From Aotearoamyces nothofagi (taxonomy: Eukaryota; Ascomycota; Leotiomycetes; Leotiales; Tympanidaceae), in the NCBI GenBank assembly GCA_015345905.1, contig JADDTR010000026.1, positions 248,001-312,000 of the forward strand: DNA of 64,000 nt, written 5' to 3'. Made by a program: the position numbers and the translations under genes. Positions 31,611-43,305 of the stretch are shown here, in pieces. The first letter of the stretch is position 1. Every line of letters begins with the position of its first letter. The notes under the pieces are model-generated. The model saw only the letters and a program-made list of their open reading frames with translations. It was not told the DNA's origin and ran no database searches.

Positions 31611-32481
31611 ATGGCGCAGAGAGCACCTATCCGGATCGAGGCGCCAAACGCTACTCCGGCTAACGCGGCTACCTTCATATTGCTTCATGGCTTTGGCGAT
31701 GACGCAGAGGGTTGGACAAGTAGGTATTTCCTTCATCATGACTCAAATCTGATTCTTCTTTCATGTCTGTGTCTTACTTATGACGATCCTGGGAACCCTG
31801 ACCACGTGACATCCGCCCACCAAATGACACGTTCCTGACACCCGCACAGATATCGCAGAGCAATTTCGCTCAGCAGGGAAACTGGCCCACCTCTCCTGGG
31901 TCTTCCCAAATGCTCCATATAGCCATGATTCAGGAACAACGGCCTGGTTTGAGCCCACGCAACTTTCTACCCTCCCGGTCGGACGGAGTACAAATGAAGC
32001 ATCAAACCACGTCTCGGACGACGAAGACGAGGATGAAGATGAAGACGGCATCCTAAAAAGTGCAGAATATCTATCTAAGTTAATTGACGAAGAGGTTAAA
32101 AGAGGTGTCGATATCTCACGCATCGTCATAGGAGGATTTAGCCAAGGTTGCTATGTCAGTCTCGTCACGGGACTAGGTAGCCGACATGGCGGACGTATTG
32201 CGGCTATCGTTGGGCTATCTGGAGGGCTGCCAGGCGGGAAAAAGATCAAGCATGAGAGAGAGGGATATCCGACTGGAAGTAAGATGAAGGTTTTTTTGGG
32301 ACATGGGACGAAGGACTCGTTGGTGCCAACGAGGGTGTTTAAAGACACAGAGCAGAGTGTAGCAAAGGTTGTAGGGAGCCAGAACTTAACGGCGAAGACG
32401 TACGAGGGCATGGCGCATCAGACTTCTGGAGCAGAGCTGAGGGATGTCTGCGAGTTCTTGGAGACGGTTGTGCCTGCGTGA
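31611..32481 (+). CDS. Acyl-protein thioesterase/carboxylesterase-like alpha/beta hydrolase
   Basis: Two exons (31611-31719, 31850-32481) with a 130-bp intron give 246 residues. It fits the phospholipase/carboxylesterase family (acyl-protein thioesterase-like). Motifs: L-L-H-G-F-G-D near the N-terminus (oxyanion strand), F-P-N-A-P, nucleophile Ser134 in G-G-F-S-Q-G, Asp192 in H-G-T-K-D-S-L-V-P, and His226 in G-M-A-H-Q. An acidic run of ten Asp/Glu residues at 93-102 interrupts the region between the second strand and the nucleophile helix. True thioesterases remove palmitate from proteins; that activity is inferred. The intron holds a CACGTGAC site near 31804. Confidence 0.9.
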
Positions 32482-33162
32482 TGAAGTTACCGGGAATGAA
32501 ATATTACTCGAATATTGGTAGATGATGTCAAAACAAAGAGGCGGGCCTAGATGAAACCTTCGGCTATCCGCATATATCATATTTGGCCATTGCTGGCTGG
32601 ATGCTAAGTCGAAGAATAGTGGATGCGTAAAACAAAGCAAAGATAATTTCTATTTGTTGCTAATGAGGTATTTTCTGCGCCATGAAGTGGTGAAGTGTCA
32701 GGCTAGCTCCCGCAAATCACTCACTGCCAAGTACTTTCTTTCGCTGTTCCTTTTTTAGTGATCGACAATGCCCGAAGTGTGCCTGACCGTGCTGGCGATA
32801 GACCATGAAAGCGCATTGAAATTCGAAATAAGATCAAGATCAAGTCGACCTCTACGCAGGATAAGAACAATTATATACTCCTTGTTATCAAAGATTTCTA
32901 GCGATATGACTTTATTCCATTGATTTAGTTCATGATTCATGACGACTGTGAGGCTGCATCGCCGTCGATAGTGTCTCGTTAGGTTCCTGGGCATTTCGGT
33001 TGGGGGATTTTTCGCAGCCCAGCCACCCCACATCCCAGCCTTGTAATCCAGCCTCTCGACAACGCAACATCCATTCCGCTCCATGTAAATACTCACCAGC
33101 TGCACTAGCCCCTGGGAAGATGGGTTCCTTAGCAGTGCTATTAAGGATTTTCTGGAGCTACG
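32482..33162. other. Intergenic, nothing recognised
   Basis: About 680 bp between two plus-strand genes, presumed to hold the promoter of the DUF3433 gene. A 116-codon minus frame (33105-32755) has no domain. Confidence 0.4.
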
Positions 33163-35758
33163 ATGAATCTTGGGAATATTTCAGTTGAATCTGTTAATTG
33201 TAAGTCCTTATATCCGCAGTTGCGCTTACAGCCTTGCGAAAGATCAAGTCTAACTGGGTCCAGATAATCAACCACGACTAAAAAAGTCTCCGTCTCAACA
33301 TTCACTCGCAGCTTCGCATGGCGCTCATTCGGATTTAGATGATGGTGTCGCTGACGACTCGAGCACTTCGACACCAGATACAGCTATTCGTTGGTCGACA
33401 CCACCACAATCACTGCACGACGTCGAGAATCAGCACCAAAAAAATAATGCACAGGAGGTCTTGATGAATGGAGTGGCACACGGAATCACAACATTTGAAG
33501 CACCGTGGCTTGGTGAGAGACCTGTTAAGCCACAAGAAGTTGGAACTTCCGCGAGACAACCAATGGACTACTCCGATGACCACGACGACTCGGGTACGAC
33601 TAGTCCGATGGAAGACGATACACCATATATACGATTTGCACTCGATCAAATCACACGAGATCAAGATGTGAGACAAATGACTGGACTCTCGCCGGTAATT
33701 AGTGAGGAATCATATCCAGCGGGGCACACAGTTCCTGGCGAAGGCCTGGGCTATGCTCAATCTCAGCCAGTCCAGAGAGTGAGCGGACCTGCAATAATCG
33801 ATATACCTTCCCCATCATATATGCGACAAACTCCAAATCCTTTGAGAGTCGGTGCGGATTCTGCACCAGCTAAACCGGAAAAGTTCATACCTACCGAGCC
33901 TCCAATCCATACGCAACGCCATCCAAACCTTAAATTCGTTCCAACGATTCTACGACCCTTTTCAATGATCCTGATAATAATACTCTACCTCCTCATGGTA
34001 GTAGCACTGATGTTCTGTGCCATCTACTCCAAGTCTCACCATGGCCTACTGAGATATGGCGGCCCCTACGATTCGAAATACTTCTTTTTCCGCTTTCTTC
34101 TACAGATACTAGGCGCGATATTATTGCTGTTGGTCCAGGGAGTCCTCGCAGCAGTCATAAGGATTGTACCCTTTGCAATGATGGCATCCGCGAATGGTCA
34201 GCGAAGAGGCAATGCACTCTTCCTAGGCCTTTACCCCAAAAGCTTTTTGTGGCCGAGATTTGATTATATTTTTGGAGGGCAACCTGCCATTGGAATTTGT
34301 AGTTTACTGGTGTTTCCGGTAGCATTTACGATACCTCTACATAGTGCTTTGTTTTCATCTTTCAATGAGGACGGTGTTTGGCGCTACGCAACTTGCCAGG
34401 GTGTGGCGTGGGCACTCGTCGTTGTCTATATATTCGCCATATTTGGTTTGATTGGCATTGCAGTATTCTTCTTCTGGAGAGAGACTGGTCTAATCTGGGA
34501 CCCCAGATCTTTAGGCGATATTATCTCTCTCCTACCAAGAAGCAACAGTCTGGGAGAGTATCAGGATACAGAAGTTCTAGCGACGAAGAAGGAGCTTCGA
34601 GCTAAGTTGCTGTTAAGAAACGATCGGCTGGGATACTGGAAAACAGAAAATCCCACCCAAGAAATATTTTACTGCATTGGTGAGGGAGGAACCCCAACCA
34701 AGCGGTATACTATGAAGAATGGCAAGGCGGAGAAAATTGCGACGAATAATGTCAACGAAAAGAACGCGTCGGATTCAGAAGCGAATATTGGTCTACCAGG
34801 AAGTCGCGGGACAGACAGTTCACTCCTCGCGAAAGTCTACAGTCCCGCTATTCGTTTCCGCTACATCCCTTGGTATCTTAACGATATTTTCGTTCTTCTC
34901 TGGCCTATTGTCTCTGTCATCCTTTTCATTGCCCTTGTGGTCGTCTCGTTTCTGCCTGTCACGGCTCTTCGCAATGGCTTTCGACCACTCCTACCCGGTG
35001 CCACCAATGGCGCGGGTTTCTCTCCCTCCAATTTCGTCTACTCTTTTATCCCGTCCCTAATTGGGCTCCTGCTCTGGTATGGGTTAAACTCTGTCACCTT
35101 TACGCTCGCCCGCCTTACACCTTGGGCCGCGCTCTCAGACCCAGCTGGTGCACTACCCGCCGAAGCTATTCTCGCCGACTACTCTGCCTTGCTCTCGATT
35201 CCATTTGCTGCAATTCCATCCGCGCTAGCAAACCATCACTACCTTATCGCGTACCTGGCTTTTGTCTCTCCGCTCACGATTCTCCTGCCCATTCTCGCCG
35301 GAGGGATATTCTGGTCCTTTGTAGCACTCCCGTCAAACACCCTCCTAATATTTACCGACCTGCCCGCCTTCTATTTCATCCTAGCTATCCTCGCTCTCTA
35401 CCTCGTTGCTATCGTCTTCATATCCCTCACGGTGCTACTATCCCACCACCGCTTCCGCCTCCCACACCCGGTGAGCTGCCTCGCGGAAATCATCTCCTTT
35501 CTCTACGCCTCGGAACTCCTTCACGACGCAGCATTCCGTGCCGTGCGGTCAAAGGCCGACTTACGAACAAGACTTGTCGGCGCCAGAGAGCGTATCGGAA
35601 GCGGAGGAGCAAGAGGTGAAGAAATGAGATACTTCTTCGGAATCTTCAAAGGAGGCGATTCGAGGAGTCATCTTGGTGTTGACCGAGTCGGGCGTAGGCA
35701 GAGCTCCAGCGAGGGTGTAGAGACTGGACAGAAGAGTAGATCTAGGTTTGATATTTAA
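33163..35758 (+). CDS. DUF3433 multi-pass membrane protein
   Basis: Two exons (33163-33199, 33264-35758), intron of 64 bp (GTAAGT donor, CAG acceptor), 843 residues. The tiny first exon codes M-N-L-G-N-I-S-V-E-S-V-N and joins in frame to N-Q-P-R-L-K-K. A disordered Ser/Pro/Asp-rich region of about 240 residues is followed by two repeats of the fungal DUF3433 unit: R-P-F-S-M-I-L-I-I-I-L-Y-L-L, the short motif Y-x-P-W-Y-L, and about ten strongly hydrophobic spans in two blocks split by a cytosolic segment (near residues 440-540). The family is common in filamentous ascomycetes and has no established biochemical role. The C-terminal tail is basic and cytoplasmic. Confidence 0.88.
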
Positions 35759-36629
35759 TAATTTGTATTTTCTGCTGCAATTTAGCGGGCATGGTTTTAT
35801 GGTTAGAGCTTGTTAGATGATTGCATGGTTATGGCTTATGGTTTACGGGTCATGGTTATAATCACGGTTTATGAGGATAGATTATGGGCATAGAACTGTG
35901 AGCAAGCATATATGATGTAATAATTCTACCTCGAGATAGATGGAAATGACCTACAATGACAGGTTTTATATGTAGATATATATTGGATATTTTAAAGTCC
36001 AAGGCGACATCATTGGGTATGAGAATGGGTTCATATTTCCGGTGGAGAAGCTTGTGCCAATCATTACTGTAGAAGAATGGATGGGTTTTAATTTCAGAAG
36101 CTCCGTTTGCTCCTAATCGCCCCTTTCCGCTGATGGGAGAACGAACCCTATTACTAATTCCTCAAAACCTGATGTTGTAAAATTGATCTGAAGGTTATTT
36201 AGAGAATGATATACCATTTGTCGTCAGTATCTATTGGTTTTTATTGCTTGGAATCTCGGGGTGGTTTGGTGGTTTGAGACACGTGATAGCGAGAGACGCA
36301 CAAGCAAGCCGACCCGCGTAGTCGGCTACGCGCTCAGGACAGCACTCAACGCGTCACCTCGTTGCTTTGTCTACAACAGTTCAACTCGCGACTCAGGGCC
36401 TCCCGAACCCCACATTCCTGTTGATTGTGCCCTGGCTCCTTATTGATCCATTTGATAATCTTAGCCTTGATTCCATAGAGGCATCGAGGCCATTTTGTCG
36501 ACATACTGCGCCGCATCCGCCACCGCAGCTCCACACAGCTCCACGCAGCTCCACACAGCTCCACGCAGCTCCACACAGCTCCACACAGCTCCACATTTTA
36601 GCTTCTCGGCCTCGACGTTTCAAGCGGCC
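35759..36629. other. Intergenic and 5' leader of the GTPase gene
   Basis: About 870 bp. A loose repeat of ATGGTT/ATGGCT words follows the DUF3433 stop (35790-35865). A CACGTGAT site lies at 36280-36287. The 10-bp minisatellite is listed separately. No gene is supported. Confidence 0.5.
36526..36595 (+). repeat. 10-bp minisatellite, seven copies, in 5' leader of GTPase gene
   Basis: Seven perfect-length units of CAGCTCCACA, with units 2 and 4 ending in G instead of A. The array stops 34 bp before the ATG at 36630, so it is probably transcribed as 5' UTR or is core promoter. It is in a different frame from the coding sequence. Confidence 0.9.
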
Positions 36630-39600
36630 ATGGAAGATTCCAAGTGAGCATTCCTTCATGAACTTGATTATCCTGCCTCTCTGTAAATCACCTACCACAT
36701 GGCCTGTGCTTGAGTATATCGGTGTTCAGCGCCTGTCTTGGCTTATGTAACCCCGTTTGCAGCAATATACGACCCCATGATTCCTTCATGTATAAACTTC
36801 TCAATCTCGTGCTTATCGACTAATTTTCAATAGACTCCTGCATGAAACGGCGAAAGCCAAAAAGCCTGATATTCCAACGGGACCAACAGACCTCTTAGTA
36901 GCCGTTTTGAGTCCCGATAAAACTCCAGAAGACTGTCAACCAAAAGACTTCCTGTGGTTCAAATGCCGTAGAGTAAGTAAATAATAATCTGCTGAAATCG
37001 TGTTCTCGGTGGTCGACAGTCTAGAAGAGCTCATATTGCTACTTTACCTCTGCCAGCTACTCACTACAGGAACACTCTCCGCTACCGTTTCTTTTTGAGA
37101 AGCGGCTAACATTCTGATAGGAACACAGCGTAGGGACTATTCGAAATCAATACACTCGAAGAACTTCAAGAGTTGTTGATTTCAAATATGGAACTACTTC
37201 CCCTGCCGAGACCGCACATATGATTTCGCTCAATCACTTTCAAGATAATTTGGTCGTCTTCAGTGCTGTAGAGACCACAAGGCAACCTTTGCAGTCTGTG
37301 AATGCCCAAGCCACCTCGAAGTCGCCCTCCGTCCCCGAAAAATCTCTCATCAAGTCTGAACAGAAGCGGCCCGATCAATTGATCAAGAGCGAACCCCAAG
37401 TCGCTGAGCCTAGTCCATCTACGATCCTGAACCAGAAGACTGTTGGTGCACAGCCACAATCAAGCTATTCAAATCTAAATTTGGGTCCTTATCCTCCGCG
37501 AAGCTCCCTCCTAGGGAGACAAACAGGATTTAACAAGATCCATCGTTCACCATACGGTCCTACAGAAACACGCCCAGGGCTCAACACATCTTATCCTCAG
37601 CCGAATAATTTCCCAGCAAGACAGCCGGGATTTAATACATTTGCTGGCGCACCCCATGACTATGAAATGCATAGCTCTCAAGGTAACCCACGAAGGAGCT
37701 TGAATTTTTTCATTGCTAACCGTCTTTCAGAGCCATATCACGGCTTTCAGAACCCTGTGACTCAGCCTTACATTAAGCCAGAGCCAGCCATTGAGGACAA
37801 CAATTGGCGGTTGAATTCCCGAGATGGCAGAAAGCGCGATGGACTCTTACCGGGAGCATCTCCCGTTTCTATGGCACACGTTCCGATACCCCCTAGACCA
37901 TACTCGGCAACGCCTGAATATACGATAGAAAATGAAGAGAAGATCCAGTCTCCTCATGTCAAATTAAAACATTCCATTCCTCGGCTTCCAAGTGCACAGA
38001 ACAGCCGTCTACAAAAGACTTTAGAAGAAGCTTCACCTGAGACACTCGAGGCAGAGGTGCAAAGCAGTCTCATACTCCTTAACCAACTGAAAGTTCCTGT
38101 GATCGGCCTTGCAGCACATAACCCACAAGCACAGCATTGGATGCGGCAAATTGAAGCCCTGCAACAAAAGAATATCTCTCAACCCACAATTATCGGCGTC
38201 GTGGGAAACACTGGTGCAGGAAAAAGTAGTGTAATCAATGCCATGCTTGACGAAGAGCGTCTCGTACCAACCAACTGTATGAGGGCTTGCACAGCTGTTG
38301 TAACTTCTATGGCATGGAACGATAGTGATGATGAAGATGCAAAATACCGTGCGGAAATCGAATTCATACAACCTGAAGATTGGGAGAAGGAACTTCGAAT
38401 TCTTTTCGCCGAACTTCTTGATGGCTCAGGTAAAATCTCTAGCGACGTTTACACCGCAGATTCTGATGCAGGTGTCGCTTACGCCAAAATCAGAGCAGTA
38501 TATCCGAACTTGACTAGGGAAGAGATTGCAAAAAGCATCATAGATGACTTAATGCGTGAGCCTGTCATTCGCCGTGTGCTTGGTACGACAAAAGATGTCC
38601 AAGAGGCCACCTGCGATAGATTTTATAAGCGCCTCCAGCACTATGTTGATTCTAAAGAGAAAATTTCTGAAGATCCTAAGAAAAAGGAAAAGAAAGAAAT
38701 GGAGTTCTGGCCCCTTATCAAGATTGTCAAGATCTATACTAAGGCAGACGCTCTATCAACAGGAGCGGTAATCGTTGATCTACCAGGCGTTCAGGATTCC
38801 AATGCAGCCAGAAGCAAAGTTGCCCAGAATTTTATGAAACAATGTACTGGTCTATGGATTGTCGCACCCATCAATCGTGCTGTCGATGATAAGGCAGCAA
38901 AGTCATTGCTTGGGGAGTCGTTTAAGCGGCAACTCAAGTATGACGGCACATACTCCCGAGTGACCTTCATTTGCTCAAAGACAGATGATATATCTATTAC
39001 AGAAGCATCAGAGAGTCTAGGGCTCGGTGACGAGATGGCCGAGAAGTGGGGGAAATCTGATGAGATTGATAGCACCCTTGAACATCTCAGGAAGAAAATC
39101 GCAGAGCTTAAAGAGTTCAAGAGCGGCTTTAGCGAAGCACTGAACGATACCGATGACCAGCTTGAAATCTGGGACAAATTGAAGGATGATCTTGAGGGCG
39201 GCAAAACAGTATATGCGCCGTCTGGCAATAACGACAAGAAACGAAAGCGATCAAAAGACTCGCCCAAGCCTAGAAAGCGCCAGGCAGGCAGAGCTTCTGA
39301 CACGGAAAGTGACGAAATATCCACCTCTGAAGACAAGGTGGCCCAGCCACAATCTGATGAGGGCGACGCGCTCGCTATGGAAGTCATTGATGCAAAGATC
39401 GCAGAACTAAAAGCAACCAAGAGAGAGGCGAGACTTCAAGGAAGGGAACTCGATACAAATATAATGTCCGTCAATGACGAGATTGAAGCTCTGAAAATGG
39501 TGAAGGACAGCATTGAAGCCGAGATGAGCACGATATGCATTTCTGGACGAAACAAATATTCCAAGGGTGCCATCCAACAAGACTTTGCTGCTGGAATCAA

Positions 39601-41400
39601 AGAGTTGGATCAAGAAAATGCCGCTGAGGAAGATGAAGAGAACTTCAACCCCGAGGAGGATACCAGAGACTACGATGAGGTTGCTAAATCCTTGCCTGTG
39701 TTCTGTGTAAGTAGTAGAGGTAAGCAAATTCCTACTCTTTGCCATTGTTTGATTATTAACACTTTTATTCAGCTTACCAAAAGTTATCCGGCCGTATGCT
39801 TAGAGATCAAGGCGTGCCTGGATTTATTTCCGCTGAGGAGACCGAGGTCGGTTTCCCTGTAACACTAGCCGACGTCTATTGGTGAAATATATTCCCGATT
39901 CGGCGCATCTCATTTCTTTAAATGGGGGGGATTAATTTTCATATTCTATTTGATCCTTACCTAGCATTGGTCCTCTCAATCACTAACAGGTCGCCAGGTA
40001 CCTCAACTTCAAGCACACTGCAAGAAGCTCACCGAAGCTGGCAGAGCAGCCAATTGCAGAAGGTTTTTGAATGTCTTCAGCCAGCTTGTAAACTCCTTGT
40101 CACTATGGTCATCGAACGAGAGCATTGGTGTTGACTTGTCGGATGCCCAAATGGCCACCGAGGCGAACTTCTTGCAGGCGAACTTGACCGATTTAGACAG
40201 AGGACTAGAGAAAACTATTCAGGAGTGCCTCGACGAAATGAAGGAGAGCCTCTCAGAAAACATCTACGAAAAGTTCGACCATGTCATCCAAGCTGCCGTA
40301 GGTGAAGCTAATAATACCGCTACGAAATGGGGAGCACCCGTGAATCGGGTGAACAGAGCTGCAGGAGGATTATGCTGGTCCACGTATGCACTCTCACAAA
40401 TTTCCTGTCAATGTTGGAAAATAGTTTTCTTTTATGAAATGCTGACAGGTCATAAACAGCTTCAAAGCAGTGGTGACACGCAACGGGGTGTATTCAAACG
40501 CTCAAGGTCTACATGACTTCAACTCTCAACTGTAAGATCTCCTGCCTTCCCATCAACTGTAACATTAGATAGCAGTTCTTTTTTATGACTTAATATCACC
40601 GATACGGCATCTTGAGATATATCATTTGCTTACAGACTTCTAGAACTGAACCCATCATTAAACAACTTGCCACATCCTGGGAAAAGGTATTTGCTCGCAG
40701 ACTTCCGAGTGTTCTCTCAAGATTCAACAAACGCGCCAAATTTATTTTAGAATCATTCCATCGGAGTGTGGAGGCTCGTGTCCTGGAACGTGGGACTGGA
40801 ATTGCTGGTATGGCAATGTTGGGTCAGCAATTGCATAACTGCGAGCAAATCTTCCAAGATCTCACCGGTCAGATGCTGGAAGTGATTAATAGTCTCCAGA
40901 GAGAGGCAAGTAGAGATTTTACCCCTGTTATTGGTCAGCATCTGGCATCTGCCTACGACTGGTGCTCTGCGGAGAGTGGCCCTGGTCAACATGTACGAAT
41001 GAAACAACACATGTCCTCTCACATCGATGTGGAACGACAGACGATGTTCCACCACTCAACACAAGAAGTTAAGAATCGCTTGACTCAGATGTGCCACAAT
41101 ATTGAGGAATCCATGTCGAATAAATCCGATGAAGTCTTCGATTTGATGCGGAGGGACTACCTAACTGTTGTTACGGGATCTCAGCATCCTAAGGGAGAAA
41201 TCGTTCCGAAATGGCAACGGGCAATGATGGCAGAGATTACTAGTATAGTTACTGACAAGGAAAAGGTTATGAAGACCAAAGAAAAGACTGAGGACCAGGC
41301 AGACAACGATTCCACGAGTGATGCAGCCGATGAAGAGGCGGCTGTAAAGGCACAAATTGCCGCTGAACAGGCGGGAACGCCGGATCCATTTGTTGACTGA
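36630..41400 (+). CDS. Large SLIP-GC-like (dynamin-superfamily-type) GTPase
   Basis: Seven exons (36630-36643, 36834-36972, 37121-39719, 39773-39846, 39998-40383, 40460-40531, 40644-41400) give 1346 residues. A poorly conserved N-terminal region (to about residue 370) is rich in Pro, Gln and Ser. The GTPase domain follows: P-loop G-N-T-G-A-G-K-S at 413-420, switch region T-N-C-M-R-A-C-T-A-V-V-T, and D-L-P-G at 604-607. Then come a basic nuclear-localisation-like cluster (K-K-R-K-R-S-K, R-K-R), an Asp/Glu-rich coiled coil, and a long helical C-terminal region. This matches the nuclear GTPase SLIP-GC family found widely in fungi, of unknown function. Exon 4's donor is a weak GTCGGT; joining there yields E-E-T-E-V-P-Q-L-Q, so it is probably right. 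A 14-nt first exon makes the start dependent on the first intron. Confidence 0.85.
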
Positions 41401-41644
41401 TGTGATTGTCGAGTACGGACTTTAGCATGGTATTGGTGTGTTATTGTATTTTTGTAGGTTTGGACTATACCATTTGTTTGTGCTAACGCTGCTTTTGAGG
41501 TTTATAGGTCTGTAGATTATATGAAGATTTAGATAATAAACTTAGTGAGGCATAAAGCTCATCATTCCATTCGTCCCTGTCGTTAATTAAGAGGCAATTT
41601 CTATGCATTTTCGTCGACATATGTGACATGGCCAAACTAACCTC

Positions 41645-43305
41645 CTAAGTTGGAATATGTCTTCCATGAAACCCAAATCCAACAGCAGCATCGACCTCCG
41701 CTCGTCCAAGTTCCGTTAAATCCCTAGCATCTAAACACAACAGATAGCTCGTTCCTTTATCCCCATCCAAAATAACGCTCAAAAGCACCCCGGCATCCTC
41801 GTTAACCCCGTTTGGATCAGGTACGAAGATAGGTTCTCCAGGGGTATGTTGAGGATATTCCCAAACAGCGGCCTTCTTCATCTCCAGATCTGTCTTCACA
41901 ATCCTATCGAACAATGATGAATTCCCACCGTCTGCAACACTATATACATAGCGTGCTCTCTTGGTAGAGTAGCTCGGGTTTATAGTCGGGAGCTCTCCTA
42001 CCAACGGAGATGGGATATCTAAAAGTACGTCTGCCGAGCGGGCCTCTTTGGTGGTCCTATTTAGTGGCACAGCACCGAGGCGGTATCGCACTAGATGAGG
42101 ACGAATGTCATCGCGCTTGGCGCCTGCGTAGTCTGCTGCCCCGGGGCCGGTAGAGGTGAGATTCTCGTAATAGAAGCGATGCAGGATATTGATGTTCTCG
42201 TACTGGACGACATCGCAGAAGATATCCACACTCCCGTCCGAGCGGGAGTCTTCAAAGGCATTCACGCTATGGAAGCTAAAAGCTGCAGGGCTCTTGAATC
42301 TGGCTACCAGCCCGCGCCCGTGGTGTCGATCTACAACGAGCCATACGACGGATGCGGAAGGCGAGAAGGCGCCGATGGCGTCGAGCATGTTGCGCGTCCA
42401 GAGCATGGCGGCGCCGCCGGCGATGAAGTGGGAAGACCAGATTGCGAGGATCACAAAGGAGGGCGTGAGGAAGAAGGAGTGGATGTAGGCGGGCTTCATG
42501 GAGGGGCCGTGCAGGGAGGCGAGGATCGTGGTTTGCGATGAGGAGGCTGAGGTGTGGAAGATGCGATAGGTGCCGCCGAGGGAGAGGTCGAGGTTGTAGT
42601 TGAACATGTCGCCAGTGACATGATCGTGTTGGGCATGCGCGCAGCTCAAGGGGCCGGTGAGGTCGCGGTGCAGAGAGCGCTGGTCCGTGACGCCGACGGG
42701 CTCGAGGGTTTCGGGGTCGAGCATCTTGACAGAACTGGTATCCGTGAAGGTGACGAGATTCCCCAGCCCGTTCTTAGCTTTCTCGCTCTCCCCACTACCG
42801 AATCCGGGCACGTTTGGCGCGATGGTCACACCGATGTTGCTCAGTTCAAGAGTATCGGTCACGACAGGCTCGAAGACGCACTTGACTTTCTGGAAGAAGC
42901 CCGTACATGGATCGCGTTTCTGGCCGAACGTGATGGCTTGTATCTTACCTGTCTTGCGGATGTTGGCGAGCAGCGCGTCGACTTGGCGGCGAGACGTGTA
43001 GAGCACTTCGCACGTGCCGTCGGGGAGGGGGACCAGCTCGAAGCGGTAGACGTGCGTGAAGCCGTCGAACCAGTGACTACAGCTGAACTCGCCCTTTGCT
43101 GTGTCGGAGAGCTTGTGGCTGGCAGGGCCGGTGCGGTAAAGGGTTCCAGCGGCGAGGGAGGGGATATGACCGGTGATAGTGAGGGAGATGGGGGTGCGTT
43201 GCTCGTGGAGGGTGTTGAACTGGAAGTGTTAGTTGGGGAGGGCTACAGGGGAGGTGGAATTACGCCGATATCGTTCGGCCAGTCGTTGTAAGGGGAGGTT
43301 TTCAT
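41645..43305 (-). CDS. Carotenoid cleavage oxygenase (RPE65/CCD family)
   Basis: Two exons on the minus strand (43305-43264, 43219-41645) with a 44-bp intron (GTAATT donor, CAG acceptor) give 538 residues. The join gives N-D-W-P-N-D-I-G-F-N-T-L, matching the normal N-terminus of fungal members. The seven-bladed propeller's four iron-binding histidines are visible: His209 (C-A-H-A-Q), His261 (Y-I-H-S-F-F-L-T), His331 (F-S-F-H-S-V-N-A-F-E-D) and His532 (G-F-G-F-H-G-R-H). G-T-L-Y-R-T-G-P is the family's first blade motif. Such enzymes split a double bond in carotenoids, apocarotenoids or stilbenes. The substrate cannot be read from sequence; no phytoene synthase, desaturase or opsin gene is nearby, so a pigment cluster is not supported. 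No signal peptide. Confidence 0.92.

Noticed and set aside
42095-43291. Long plus-strand frames opposite the carotenoid oxygenase gene
   Set aside because: They are mirror frames of a GC-rich coding region; the minus strand encodes a full family protein with all four histidines.
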